DNA from: JBLNBN01 sp050260015
GTDB taxonomy: Bacteria > Bacteroidota > Ignavibacteria > Kapaibacteriales > UBA2268
DNA: 64,000 bases
Direction: 5' to 3'
NCBI GenBank assembly: GCA_050260015.1
Contig: JBLNBN010000036.1
Span: forward strand, 1 to 64,000
The first letter of the stretch is position 1; the number at the start of each line of letters is the position of its first letter. Positions 52,718 through 61,950 of this stretch are shown here, one piece after another. The notes beneath the pieces were generated by a model, which was given only the letters and a program-made list of their open reading frames with translations, ran no database searches and was not told the origin of the DNA. The translations under genes were made by a program, and so were the position numbers.

Positions 52718-53290
52718 ATGGCCGGTGGCGGTGGCGCTCTTTCAACAGGAGGGCGCGTTAAAAGAGGAAAAGCCGGAAAGCGGAAAAAGAAAAAAAGAGT
52801 CGGGTTTACGCTCGACATGACTCCGCTGGTTGACATTACGTTCTTGCTGCTCACGTTCTTTATGTTTACGACTACTATGGCCGCTCCGCAGGTTATGGAA
52901 ATGTCCATACCCCCGGAAATTACGGCCCAGGTCGAAGTGCGTCAAAGCGAGCTCTTTCAAATTTTCGTCCGCGGCGACGGCGTTATTTTTACCGCCATCG
53001 GAACGGACGCTCCGACTAAGGTCGAATTGAAAGACCTTCGCAAAGAAACAATTCGTCAGCACCTTCGTTTGCAGGACCCGAACCGCCTCATAACGGCGCT
53101 TAAGACTGCGGGAGATGCGCCGTACGGATTAGTCGTTTCGATCCTGGACGAGTTGAATTTAGCTGAAGAAGCTATTACGGACCAAGTCGCGAAACAAATG
53201 GGACCTGACGGCAAACCTAAGAAAAGAGAAAGAAGATTTACAATCGCTCCAATTTTGGACGAAGAAAACGCAAAAATTCAGGGGCTATAA
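52718..53290 (+). CDS. ExbD/TolR family protein (second copy)
   Basis: A 190-residue ExbD with a longer basic N-terminus (GGRVKRGKAGKRKKKKRVG) and the conserved helix FTLDMTPLVDITFLLLTFFMF. It is a diverged paralogue of the gene at 52136. Two ExbD proteins with one ExbB is the usual Bacteroidota arrangement. It is followed after two bases by tonB. Confidence 0.93.
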   Translation: MAGGGGALSTGGRVKRGKAGKRKKKKRVGFTLDMTPLVDITFLLLTFFMFTTTMAAPQVMEMSIPPEITAQVEVRQSELFQIFVRGDGVIFTAIGTDAPTKVELKDLRKETIRQHLRLQDPNRLITALKTAGDAPYGLVVSILDELNLAEEAITDQVAKQMGPDGKPKKRERRFTIAPILDEENAKIQGL

Positions 53291-53292
53291 TC

Positions 53293-54093
53293 ATGGCAAC
53301 TAATCAAGCGACCGTCGTAGCGCTCGAGCAAAGAGTTTCCGGTTATGGCGCGGTAGAGATAAAGAGTATAATCAAGAAAAATACGTATCGCGGGTTTATA
53401 ATAACCACTTCGATATTTGTCTTGCTTTTCCTGCTCTACTTTGTCATCGATCGATACTCGGAATCAAGAGCGTTGGGCAAGAAGCTCGCTCCTATTACGA
53501 AGATCAAGATTGAAGATCTTCAGCAGGAAGACGAGGCTTCTCAGGAGGAAATCTTAGCTCCTCCGCCCGCCGAGATGGTCAATACTGGTCCCGCGGCGCG
53601 CGCGGGAACGCCTGTGCCGGTGCCCGACGCGCAGATTACCGCCGATATGCAGGACTTTGCCACTATCGACGTGCAGTCCCGCGCTTCGGCTGAAGGCGGC
53701 AACGGTTTAGATATGGGCGGCTTCTCCTCGAATATTGACTTCACGGAGAAACCCGCCGACGTTAAGATCGAGACCCGCGAGCAACTGCCCGAACCCGACG
53801 AGTTCATCCCCGTCGAGAAAGAGCCGGCAGTCGACCTCGGTAAGCTGCAGGCGAAGATAGTCTACCCCGACCTCGCTCGTAGAGCAGGAGTCGAGGGCCA
53901 GGTTGTCCTTCGCGTGCTCGTAGGCGCTAACGGCAAAGTGCTGCGCTCTCTCATCGAGAGCAGCGATAATGAATTGCTAAACGAAGCGGCAATCAAAGCT
54001 ATTAAAGAATATGGCTCGATACCGCCCGCAATTCAGAACGGTCAACCTATTACTTGCTGGGTTTCAATTCCTATCAAGTTTAGATTGCGCTAA
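53293..54093 (+). CDS. TonB-family energy transducer (first copy)
   Basis: A 266-residue TonB. A helix near 35-55 (FIITTSIFVLLFLLYFVI) anchors it; a Pro/Glu-rich periplasmic spacer follows, and the C-terminal domain (about 185-266) carries IVYPDLARRAGVEGQVVLRVLVGANGKV, NEAAIKAIKEYGSIPPAIQNGQPITCWVSIPIKF, the TonB C-terminal fold. It links the inner-membrane proton force to outer-membrane receptors. It ends the ExbB-ExbD-ExbD-TonB operon. Confidence 0.93.
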   Translation: MATNQATVVALEQRVSGYGAVEIKSIIKKNTYRGFIITTSIFVLLFLLYFVIDRYSESRALGKKLAPITKIKIEDLQQEDEASQEEILAPPPAEMVNTGPAARAGTPVPVPDAQITADMQDFATIDVQSRASAEGGNGLDMGGFSSNIDFTEKPADVKIETREQLPEPDEFIPVEKEPAVDLGKLQAKIVYPDLARRAGVEGQVVLRVLVGANGKVLRSLIESSDNELLNEAAIKAIKEYGSIPPAIQNGQPITCWVSIPIKFRLR

Positions 54094-54910
54094 CAACTAC
54101 TCCCATGGGCGGGCGCGCTCCCTGCGCTCCCGCCTGAAGGGAAACCCCTCCTTCATTTAACATTTATCATTGATCATTTATCAGTCGCGGCGCAGGCGCA
54201 TTTGCTTGGTTATTACGCGTAAGAGCTCGGAAAACAACTGAACTCGTCATTCCCGACCCGATCGGGAATCCAGTCGTCTGAACCGGGATTGGTCGGATTA
54301 AACGGATTAGAAGGATTGCGTATCAGGGAAATGACGCGCAAACGCTTAAAAACAAACGAATCGGTTCCTTCTCCTCGGAGAAGGTTAGGATGAGGGTCAT
54401 GATTTAATATCCTCTTTTCAACAGTATGCTTGGTTCAACGGCTACGCCGTTATTCGCTTATTTCAATATCCTGTGTGCTACTGACGTTTAACGGCTACGC
54501 CGTTTTAGATAGGATGTAAGGCATGGTCTTCCGTAAGCTGCGCTTGTATACGGTTACGAATAATGCCGTCTCTTCGGGACTTTATGGAATTATTTACTTA
54601 ACTCCGAAGGGATTACATATTGGTAAAAAACGCGTCTCCCTCTATTTCCTCCTCTCCGCTGCGGTGTCGCTCTCCACGCCAATTTATTCCTGTTCCTGCG
54701 AAAAAAAAATGTTTTTTCCTGTAACCAAACTTTCGCTCGCCGTGTCTGAAAGTTAAGAAGGGAAAATGATTATAGCCGCTATCGCTAAAATTCGAGTTCT
54801 TATCAAAGCTAAAAAACGCAAGCGGCTTGGGATTAAAAAAGATATAGCTTAAATAGATGAATTTATCGCCCGAAAGGGCGATGCCACCTAAAACATAAAG
54901 GGCTATAGTT
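54094..54910. repeat. Long repeat-rich gap between the two tonB genes
   Basis: About 820 bases with no convincing gene. It holds a GGCGGG/CCCGCC hairpin (54108-54134), a CCCGACCCGATCGGG palindrome (54252-54268), the GGATTAAACGGATTAGAAGG repeat with its GAAATGACGCGCAAACGCTT tail (54278-54347), two AACGGCTACGCCGTT palindromes (54437-54452 and 54489-54504), and a copy of the CCGTAAGC repeat (54531-54557). A 78-codon frame over this repeat is not a gene. Confidence 0.72.
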
Positions 54911-55720
54911 ATGAAATCGACTCAAATCTCCGTCAGCATTCTTCAAATCCGCGTATCCGGCTACGGCGCAGTTGAGATCAAGAGGCAAATGAAAACGAAC
55001 ACGCTCAGCGGGTTCGGGGTTACTACCACGGCGATAGCCCTTTTCTTCCTACTCTGCTGGGGATTGACCGGCAAGGAGAAAATTCAATCTCCAAAGATCC
55101 GACATGCAGCCCATGCGCCAATAATTATTTCCGAAATACTCCCTCCCCCGGAAACGGTTCATTACGACGGCATAACGCCGCCGCCAATCGTTACTAAGGG
55201 TATGGGGATAGAGGAAATAGCGGCAAACCCGATCCCGGTTCTGGACGAATTAATCTCCAAGGACGCTCCAAACTTCGCGGATCTCGGCCAAATGGGTCGC
55301 GCCAGCTCGACAGGCACGCCCGGCGGCGTCGACGATAAGGTATCTATGGATCCCTCGATCAAAACGAGTTCCCCCGTCGCTATTATCCCACATAAGGAGC
55401 AGGACGAGGAGCTACCCCCGGAGGGCGAATACCAAAACGTAGAAAAGGAACCGGCCCTGGACCTTGAAAAATTGAAATCTTTTGTAAAATACCCTGAATT
55501 GGCTCGTAAGGCAGGCGTCGAAGGGGATGTCCTTTTGAGCGCGCTCATAGGCGCCAACGGCTCGCTGAAGAGAGTTAAGGTAGCCGAGAGCGACAATATG
55601 CTTTTGGACGCGGCAGCTATCCAGGCAATCAAGGATTACGGGCATATTCCGCCCGCTATCCAGAACGGGCATACGGTCGCTTGCTGGATCTATATCCCTA
55701 TCAAATTTAGTCTTCACTGA
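54911..55720 (+). CDS. TonB-family energy transducer (second copy)
   Basis: A 269-residue TonB clearly related to the first copy: both start with VSGYGAVEIK before the membrane helix and share the C-terminal PELARKAGVEGDVLLSALIGANGSLKR, IKDYGHIPPAIQNGHTVACWIYIPIKF. The spacer sequences differ. The duplication suggests two receptor sets or two regulatory states. It is cut off from the ExbB operon by an 800-base repeat-rich gap, so it may be expressed separately. Confidence 0.92.
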   Translation: MKSTQISVSILQIRVSGYGAVEIKRQMKTNTLSGFGVTTTAIALFFLLCWGLTGKEKIQSPKIRHAAHAPIIISEILPPPETVHYDGITPPPIVTKGMGIEEIAANPIPVLDELISKDAPNFADLGQMGRASSTGTPGGVDDKVSMDPSIKTSSPVAIIPHKEQDEELPPEGEYQNVEKEPALDLEKLKSFVKYPELARKAGVEGDVLLSALIGANGSLKRVKVAESDNMLLDAAAIQAIKDYGHIPPAIQNGHTVACWIYIPIKFSLH

Positions 55721-55742
55721 TTTAACATACATTCTAAGCGAA

Positions 55743-55771
55743 GGAGCGCGCTCATAACGCGCTCTTTTTTT
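55743..55771 (+). terminator. Rho-independent terminator after the second tonB
   Basis: GAGCGCG pairs with CGCGCTC around CTCATAA, followed by TTTTTTT. Confidence 0.9.
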
Positions 55772-56111
55772 GTGTGGCGGGGACTGCCTCGCCGCGCAGG
55801 ACGGGGGAAGCAATTAATTACCCCGGCGATTTCCGGCGGAGCGTTGTTTGCATTTTAGACGCATAAAAGTGCGCCCCCCGCCTGTAACTTATAGTTTGAT
55901 TTCCGTGTCTGAATATTAATTGCGGCTTTGGAGCCGGCAAGCTATAAAGCCCCTGTAAATGCGAATTAAGCGTAATATTATTAATGGAATATTCCGTAAA
56001 TTTGTAGATATATAAAATTGACCGATAGAACTTTCTATTGTATTTTACGTATAATAATTAATAAACCCGGCGTCGAGCGCGAATGCGCGCAAGCGCTATA
56101 ACGGCAAAAGT
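55772..56111. other. Intergenic region before the PstS-like operon
   Basis: About 340 bases. No gene, RNA or repeat shared with other gaps is evident; the last 100 bases are AT-rich with a GAGCGCGAATGCGCGC-type hairpin near 56075-56090. Confidence 0.4.
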
Positions 56112-56327
56112 ATGATCTTGCTTATTCTTAACTACTGTATAAAAATAATTATCATTGCGTTAGGTGTCGCCTTTTTGGCGGACTTTATAGCGCCGCCAAA
56201 TTCGGATCCATATATGAGGAAAGTTCTTGGCGTAGTAATGATACTTTTTGGCCTATATCGTCTAATTGCATATAGAACAGGTAGAAAACGAAGAGAAAAG
56301 GAAGATCGCTATGACAAAGAGAATTAG
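56112..56327 (+). CDS. Small membrane protein
   Basis: A 71-residue protein with two hydrophobic helices (about 2-22 and 37-53) and a basic, charged C-terminus. I do not recognise a family. Its last 17 bases overlap the next gene's start, so translational coupling to the binding-protein gene is likely, which supports it as a real gene in Bacteroidota ExbB clusters. The role is unknown. Confidence 0.6.
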   Translation: MILLILNYCIKIIIIALGVAFLADFIAPPNSDPYMRKVLGVVMILFGLYRLIAYRTGRKRREKEDRYDKEN

Positions 56328-57240
56328 TCTCGCAATCGCCGCGCTCGCGGTATCGCTCGCGCTAACGGGTTGCCCCAAGGGCGACAAAAACGCCCCGGCC
56401 GACGAATTCGAAGCAATGAATTCCGGGAAGCTCGACGCATACGTCGACGAAGCCATTTATCCGCAGCTCGACACCTGCTTCGGCTGGTACCGCGCCTTCT
56501 ACGAGAACGTAGACCTGACGACGGAGAAGACGACCGCTAGAAAAGCGATGTCCATGCTCCTTTCCGGCAACGCGCGCGCCATAATAGTCGCTCGCGATTA
56601 CTTAAAGGACGAGGATTCGCTCATGAGTGTGTTTAAGGTAAAACCGTTCCAGAGGATCCTGATTGCCGAGGATGCGCTCGTCTTTTTCAACAATCCCGCG
56701 CTGCCAATCGATACGCTGAACGCTGAAAAGATCCGTTCGTACTTTGGGAACAGGAACTCAAAACCCGAGGACTTAAATCCCAAGCTGGCCGTAGCTCCCG
56801 AATTCGTTACGCTCGACCAAAACTCCTCCGTATGGGCAAATTTCAACAAGATGGCCCTCCGCGGATTGAAGTTGGAAAAACCGATTAAGATGTTCTCGAC
56901 GGTGGATTCCGTCGTAAAATACGTATCAAAAACTCCAAACGCGATTGGGATCGGGTACCTGTCGCAAGTAATAAGAAATCTCGACATCAGGCTTATCCCA
57001 ATAGGCTTTATTGATTCGGCGAAAAAATACGTCAATCCGAAGCCGGTGCACCAGGCTTACATGGTGCAGAGACTTTACCCTTACATAGTTCCTTACTATG
57101 CGTACTTGCTTGAGGACAGGAAGAACCTACCGTTTTGGTTCGCCACTTATTTAGGCAAGGAAGCGAAAGTACAAAAATATTTTAAAGAATTGGGGATAGT
57201 TCCCGCTTACGCGAAAATTAAGTTAATACCAGAGGAATAA
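56311..57240 (+). CDS. PstS-like phosphate/substrate-binding lipoprotein
   Basis: A 309-residue lipoprotein (signal TKRISLAIAALAVSLALTGC, Cys at about residue 19). The body is a PBP-like (periplasmic binding) fold as in PstS-type proteins: MLLSGNARAIIVARDYLKDED, ILIAEDALVFFNNPALPIDTLNAEKIRSYF, TPNAIGIGYLSQVIRN. This kind of protein sits next to ExbB/ExbD/TonB/TPR genes in many Bacteroidota. The ligand is not known; phosphate binding is not shown. ATG at 56311 follows the weak site in the preceding gene. Confidence 0.8.
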   Translation: MTKRISLAIAALAVSLALTGCPKGDKNAPADEFEAMNSGKLDAYVDEAIYPQLDTCFGWYRAFYENVDLTTEKTTARKAMSMLLSGNARAIIVARDYLKDEDSLMSVFKVKPFQRILIAEDALVFFNNPALPIDTLNAEKIRSYFGNRNSKPEDLNPKLAVAPEFVTLDQNSSVWANFNKMALRGLKLEKPIKMFSTVDSVVKYVSKTPNAIGIGYLSQVIRNLDIRLIPIGFIDSAKKYVNPKPVHQAYMVQRLYPYIVPYYAYLLEDRKNLPFWFATYLGKEAKVQKYFKELGIVPAYAKIKLIPEE

Positions 57241-57241
57241 G

Positions 57242-58945
57242 ATGAAATTCAAATCGTTGATTGCAATTGCATTTTTTGCGGCTGCGCTTTCTTTATTTGC
57301 CGAGTCGGCCGTCGATAGGGTAAAGAAAGCATTGGAAGAGAAGGACTACGAGGCGGCGGCGGCCAACGTGCCCGCGGCCCTTGCGGAAAAGCCTAAGGAT
57401 TTTGACCTGCATATCCTCGCAGGCGACATTTATATGGAATTGGGAAAGCCCGACGAGGCTATTTCCGCTTATAAGAAGGCCGTCGACATCGACGACGAAG
57501 AAACTGAAGGCTTACGCAAACTCGGTCTCGCATACTCCGCAAAAGGCAATCACACTGAAGCGGTTAAACAAATCAGGCGCGCGATAAAGGAAAAGGAAAA
57601 AGAAGCGGCCAACTACCTGGCGCTTTCCCAGGCATATATTGCGGCAGATTCGCTCGTTAACGCGGAGATCGCTATTAACCGCGCGCTCGAGCTCGACAAG
57701 AAGAGCCCCGCCGCGTTCGTCGCCTACGGCGATTACTACTTCGCTTCGAGAGTTTACGAATTGGCGAGACAGAACTACGAGGAAGCGCTTCAACGCGACG
57801 AGAACCTGCTTGAAGCGCGTCAGAAGCTTGCCACTGCCTACTGGTACCTTGGCAATACTGAATCCGATCCCGACCTTGCAAACGAGCTGTTTACGCGCTC
57901 GCTGCAGTCATGGAATAAAATTACGCAGCAGGACCCCAAGAACGCAAAGGCTTGGTTCGAGCAGGGCAAGATACTCTTCCTGGCAAAAAAATACCAGGAC
58001 GCGGCAAGCTCTCTCTACGAATTCCTCCGCCAACGCCCCAGCGGCTCGATCGGCAGGTGGTGGCTCGCTCAATCCCTCTATGAATTGGGACTTTGCGATT
58101 CGGCCGCTCCGCAGCTTGAGATCGTCGCGCGCGAAATAGACACGGTTTCGGCGAAAGCCAACCTGCTCCTGGCGCGCTGCTATGCGAATAATAAGCAATA
58201 CGACAAGGCCAACGCGGCGTTCGCCAATCTGCGCGCTAACGGCGCTCTCGACCCGACTGACCTAAGAATATACGGTCAGACCGCGTTCCAGGGCGGCGAC
58301 ACTGCAAGAGCGTTAGAAATCTGGTCCGAAGTCGTCAATAAGGACCCCGAAAACAACTGCCAGCTAATGTACATCCTGGGCTCCCAATACGTTACGCTCA
58401 AGCGTTACGACGACGCGGTCGCAATGCTGAATAAGAGATTAACCACGGGCAAATGTTCGGATTCGCTAAACGGGAAAGTATATTATATGATCGGCACGTC
58501 GTACCTGTTCAATAACAAGACCGACTCCGCTATAGTAAACTTAGCCCGCGCGCAGGAGTTGGACCCTTCGTTCCTTTACTCCGGCGTTTACTTGGGCGAC
58601 GCGTTCGCGCAGCTTAAGCAAAACGACAAAGCCGAGGAGCAATTCCAAAAGGTAATCGCGGCCGGCGCCGCGAACCCGGCTATGAACCAGGGGCCTCTTA
58701 CCCAGGCTTACGCAAAATTGGCTAGCATGAAGCTTGAGCAGAAAAAATACGCCGAACTGAGCAAGCTCGCTTCCCAGTGGGCTTCTATCGCCCCGGAAAG
58801 CCCCTACGCTTACCTCTATTGGGCGGTTGGCGCGCAGGGCTCCGGCGACACGGATGCGGCATGCCGCAACTACCGCAAGGTACTACAGCTCGACCCTAAA
58901 AATTCGAACGCAAGAAAGAATCTTGAAGGATTAAACTGCAAATAG
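57242..58945 (+). CDS. TPR-repeat secreted protein
   Basis: A 567-residue protein with a signal peptide (KFKSLIAIAFFAAALSLFA) and about ten TPR units: KDFDLHILAGDIYMELGKPDEAISAYKKAVDID, EGLRKLGLAYSAKGNHTEAVKQ, EAANYLALSQAYIAADSLVNAEIAINRALELDKK and so on to ACRNYRKVLQLDPKNSNARKNL. It follows the PstS-like gene by one base, and both probably belong to the TonB system. It is probably a periplasmic or outer-membrane scaffold. Confidence 0.88.
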   Translation: MKFKSLIAIAFFAAALSLFAESAVDRVKKALEEKDYEAAAANVPAALAEKPKDFDLHILAGDIYMELGKPDEAISAYKKAVDIDDEETEGLRKLGLAYSAKGNHTEAVKQIRRAIKEKEKEAANYLALSQAYIAADSLVNAEIAINRALELDKKSPAAFVAYGDYYFASRVYELARQNYEEALQRDENLLEARQKLATAYWYLGNTESDPDLANELFTRSLQSWNKITQQDPKNAKAWFEQGKILFLAKKYQDAASSLYEFLRQRPSGSIGRWWLAQSLYELGLCDSAAPQLEIVAREIDTVSAKANLLLARCYANNKQYDKANAAFANLRANGALDPTDLRIYGQTAFQGGDTARALEIWSEVVNKDPENNCQLMYILGSQYVTLKRYDDAVAMLNKRLTTGKCSDSLNGKVYYMIGTSYLFNNKTDSAIVNLARAQELDPSFLYSGVYLGDAFAQLKQNDKAEEQFQKVIAAGAANPAMNQGPLTQAYAKLASMKLEQKKYAELSKLASQWASIAPESPYAYLYWAVGAQGSGDTDAACRNYRKVLQLDPKNSNARKNLEGLNCK

Positions 58946-58990
58946 AGATGAGCTTAATTGCTCGCAGATACGGCTAAACGTCTAAAAAAT

Positions 58991-59025
58991 AAAAAACCCC
59001 GCGCATTGGATGCGGGGTTTTTTAT
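58991..59025 (+). terminator. Rho-independent terminator
   Basis: AAAAAACCCCGC pairs with GCGGGGTTTTTT around GCATTGGAT. Confidence 0.93.
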
Positions 59026-59045
59026 TTTCCGCAAGCGCCGGCCGG

Positions 59046-59077
59046 TTTGAAATATTAAAGAATATTTCTTAACTTTG
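59046..59077 (+). promoter_or_regulatory. Bacteroidota-type promoter of the DUF177-rpmF-plsX-fab operon
   Basis: TTTG at 59046-59049, 20 bases, TAACTTTG at 59070-59077. The start would be near 59084, about 20 bases before the ATG at 59106. Confidence 0.75.
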
Positions 59078-59105
59078 TAAGATATATTAATTGCGGAGGC
59101 GCAAA

Positions 59106-59624
59106 ATGATACAAATCAGGATTCACGGGATAAAAGACGGGAGTCAGGAAATTGACCTAAAAGCGCCTGCTTCGGAAATCGACGGAATATTCGAAGAATT
59201 TTTCGGAGATATTGAAATTAAAGGGGTTCTTAGAAAAATCGGCAAGAGGTATTCGATAGACGCGACGGCAAGCTGCATGGCGCGCCTCGTATGCGACATA
59301 TCGCTTGAAAGCTACGAGGAGAAAATCGAAGCTCCGATCAAGCTAGCTTACCTAGCGGACACTAATCTCTACACAATGAGAATGGAAAGCCCGGAAGCCG
59401 AAGCGGAAGCTCACGTCATCCACGAAGACGATCAATATATTGACATAAGCGACGAAGTAAGGGAGCAATTGGCGGTCAGGCTGCCAATGAAGCGCATTTC
59501 GCCAAAGCTGCGCGACAAAGAGTTCCGCGAGCTTTACCCGGACATCGCGGCGGAAAACGAAAAGGCCGCCGAAGAGATGGCCGACGAACGATGGAAAAAA
59601 CTAAAAAATGTTAAACTAAACTAA
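59106..59624 (+). CDS. DUF177 (YceD-like) protein
   Basis: A 172-residue protein; the core RKIGKRYSIDATASCMARLVCDISLESYEEKIEAPIKLAYL, and the end DDQYIDISDEVREQLAVRLPMKRISPK match DUF177/YceD, which is linked to 23S rRNA accumulation in E. coli. It lies directly before rpmF, as in most bacteria. The two Cys of the CxxxxxC zinc-like pair (CMARLVC) are kept. ATG at 59106 is preferred to TTG at 59091, since GGAGG lies upstream. Confidence 0.92.
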   Translation: MIQIRIHGIKDGSQEIDLKAPASEIDGIFEEFFGDIEIKGVLRKIGKRYSIDATASCMARLVCDISLESYEEKIEAPIKLAYLADTNLYTMRMESPEAEAEAHVIHEDDQYIDISDEVREQLAVRLPMKRISPKLRDKEFRELYPDIAAENEKAAEEMADERWKKLKNVKLN

Positions 59625-59644
59625 TAAATTGAGGATTTTTTAAA

Positions 59645-59821
59645 ATGCCTAATCCTAATCGTAGGTTCTCGAAATCCAGAAGAGACAAAAGACGCACTCA
59701 CTACAAGGCCGTTCCTTCCCAAACCATGGTCTGCCCGCAGTGCAACGCAGCTAAAATGGCCCATGCGGCATGCCCCGAATGCGGTTATTACAACGGGCGA
59801 AAGGTAATCGAAGTAGATTAA
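59645..59821 (+). CDS. rpmF: 50S ribosomal protein L32
   Basis: A 58-residue protein, MPNPNRRFSKSRRDKRRTHY then KAVPSQTMVCPQCNAAKMAH and AACPECGYYNGRKVIEVD. The two CxxC pairs (CPQC and CPEC) form a zinc ribbon, so this is the zinc-binding L32. It lies 20 bases after the DUF177 gene and before plsX, the usual order. Confidence 0.97.
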   Translation: MPNPNRRFSKSRRDKRRTHYKAVPSQTMVCPQCNAAKMAHAACPECGYYNGRKVIEVD

Positions 59822-59879
59822 TCTCGGCCCCTTTAGCCGAGCGGAGTTGCACTAATTCAGCCGAGAGTCTATCAAAGAA

Positions 59880-60932
59880 ATGGAAGTAAACGCAAACAAG
59901 ACAATTAAGATCGCTTTAGACGCCATGGGCGGCGACTTTGCTCCGAAAAACGAAGTTGAAGGCGCCGTCCTCGCGTACGAGAAGCTCTCGAAAAACGCGA
60001 ATATTGAGATTGTCTTCTATGGCGACGAAAAGAAGATTCGGGCGGCGCTGGCAAAGGCCGGCTCGAACAACCTAAAATACTCGATAGTCCACTCCGACGA
60101 AGTCGTCACTATGCATGACGACCCTACCGAGATATATAAAACAAAGAAAGATTCCTCGCTCTACCGCTCGCTCGAATCGCAGCGCAAGGGCGATTGCGAC
60201 GCTACGGTCAGCGCTGGCAATACCGGGGCCACTATGGCTCTTGGAACTATTTTGCTCGGCCGGATCCGCAACGTCTCGCGGCCCACTATCGGGTCGTTTT
60301 TCCCGACGCAAACTTCGAGACCGACTTTGGTGCTGGACGTTGGAGCCAACGTGGACTCCAAGCCGCGATTCCTTTACGAATACGGAGTCATGGGAGCGAT
60401 TTACTCCGAGCATATAATGGGCCTTAAAAGTCCCCGCGTCGGGCTGCTAAATATCGGCGAGGAGCCGACGAAGGGCAACGCCGCGGTACGCGAAGCGCAC
60501 GAGCTTCTGTCCGCGAGCGACCTTAATTTTGCCGGGAATATGGAAGGCCGGGATATCTTCTCAGGGGAATTCGACGTAGTAATATGCGACGGCTTTGTCG
60601 GCAACGTCATACTCAAGTTCGCCGAGAGCTTCCTGGGCTTGCTAAAAACAAAATTTAAAGACTTCGCCTCGAAAGGCATAAAAAATAAACTAATGGTCGC
60701 GCTGGCCCTGCCCGTAATGAAGAAGATCCTAAAAGGTTTCGACTACCAGGAATACGGCGGAGTGCCGCTATTAGGGGTCAACGGGGTAGTGATAATAGGC
60801 CATGGGAAGTCGACCCCGTTAGCGATATCCAATATGCTGCTGCGCGCCGCCGAGCAGATAGAGAAAAATATCAACGGTAAGATTGAGCAGGCTCTCAATC
60901 CCGGTAATTATTCAAATAACGAAAAAAAATAA
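59880..60932 (+). CDS. plsX: Phosphate acyltransferase PlsX
   Basis: Makes acyl-phosphate from acyl-ACP for phospholipid synthesis. The marks IKIALDAMGGDFAPKNEVEGA, ATVSAGNTGATMALGTILLGRI, RPTLVLDVGANVDSKP, VGLLNIGEEPTKGNA and FDVVICDGFVGNVILKFAE are diagnostic. 350 residues. The operon order rpmF-plsX-fabH-fabD-fabG-acpP is the common bacterial one. Confidence 0.97.
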   Translation: MEVNANKTIKIALDAMGGDFAPKNEVEGAVLAYEKLSKNANIEIVFYGDEKKIRAALAKAGSNNLKYSIVHSDEVVTMHDDPTEIYKTKKDSSLYRSLESQRKGDCDATVSAGNTGATMALGTILLGRIRNVSRPTIGSFFPTQTSRPTLVLDVGANVDSKPRFLYEYGVMGAIYSEHIMGLKSPRVGLLNIGEEPTKGNAAVREAHELLSASDLNFAGNMEGRDIFSGEFDVVICDGFVGNVILKFAESFLGLLKTKFKDFASKGIKNKLMVALALPVMKKILKGFDYQEYGGVPLLGVNGVVIIGHGKSTPLAISNMLLRAAEQIEKNINGKIEQALNPGNYSNNEKK

Positions 60933-60944
60933 ATAATACAGATT

Positions 60945-61934
60945 ATGTCGGCTACTATAACATCCATTGCGCATTATTTACCCGAAGATGTCTATACAAA
61001 CGAATACTTCGAAAAATACCTTGACACATCGAACGAATGGATAGTCGCCCGCACGGGCATCTATGAAAGAAGATTTGCCAAGAACGGCGCAACCAGCGAT
61101 TTAATCGTTCCGGCTGCTGAAAGGGCAATTGAAAAACGCGGTATATCCAAGGACGAGATCGATTGCGTTATAGTCGCGACCGTGACCCCGGACCACATGT
61201 TCCCCTGCACGGCGGCGGTCGTTCAGCATAAGCTTGGGCTAAAGAACGCCTGGGGATTCGATATGTCCGCAGCTTGCTCGGGATTTATCTTTTCGCTCGT
61301 CAACGCCTGCAAGCTCGTCGAGTCCGGCGCAGTTAAAAAAGTATTGCTCTGCGGCGCCGATAAGATGAGCACGATAGTAAACTTCCAGGACCGCAGCCAG
61401 GCAATTCTCTTCGGCGACGGCGCGGGAGTATGCATTATCGAGCAGTCCGACGATCCGTCCAAGGGCATGCTGGACCATATCCTGCGTATAGACGGCTTAG
61501 GCGGGCAATACCTCAACCAGGTCGCTGGCGGCAGCTTTAAGCCGGCCAGCATTGAAACTGTAAACAATAAAGAACACTATATTTACCAGGACGGTCAGAA
61601 CGTATTTAAAGCCGCGGTAAAGGGCATGGCCGACGTCTCGGCGGAGATTATGGAAAAGAATAATCTCGGCTCAGACGACGTTGCATGGCTTGTGCCGCAC
61701 CAGGCTAATTTACGCATCATTTCCGCAACGGCCAACCGTATGGGGCTGGCGATGGACAAAGTAATGGTCAACATAGACCGCTACGGAAACACCACCGCGG
61801 CGACGATTCCGATTTGCCTCTCGGAATGGCTCGATGCCGGAAAATTCGGCGACGGGGACAACTTGATTCTCGCAAGCTTCGGCGCCGGATTTACTTGGGG
61901 ATCTGTGTACCTCAAGTGGCACCAAAACAAATAA
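60945..61934 (+). CDS. fabH: 3-oxoacyl-ACP synthase III
   Basis: Starts fatty-acid synthesis by joining acetyl-CoA and malonyl-ACP. The active Cys is C111 (DMSAACSGFIFSL), His is in VPHQANLRI and Asn in RYGNTTAAT. 329 residues, normal. It follows plsX by 12 bases. Confidence 0.97.
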   Translation: MSATITSIAHYLPEDVYTNEYFEKYLDTSNEWIVARTGIYERRFAKNGATSDLIVPAAERAIEKRGISKDEIDCVIVATVTPDHMFPCTAAVVQHKLGLKNAWGFDMSAACSGFIFSLVNACKLVESGAVKKVLLCGADKMSTIVNFQDRSQAILFGDGAGVCIIEQSDDPSKGMLDHILRIDGLGGQYLNQVAGGSFKPASIETVNNKEHYIYQDGQNVFKAAVKGMADVSAEIMEKNNLGSDDVAWLVPHQANLRIISATANRMGLAMDKVMVNIDRYGNTTAATIPICLSEWLDAGKFGDGDNLILASFGAGFTWGSVYLKWHQNK

Positions 61935-61950
61935 ACAATCGGAGTATTTA

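Noticed and set aside
54523..54756. 77-residue frame between the two tonB genes
   Set aside because: Covers a copy of the CCGTAAGC repeat and low-complexity sequence, with no family resemblance and no ribosome-binding site.
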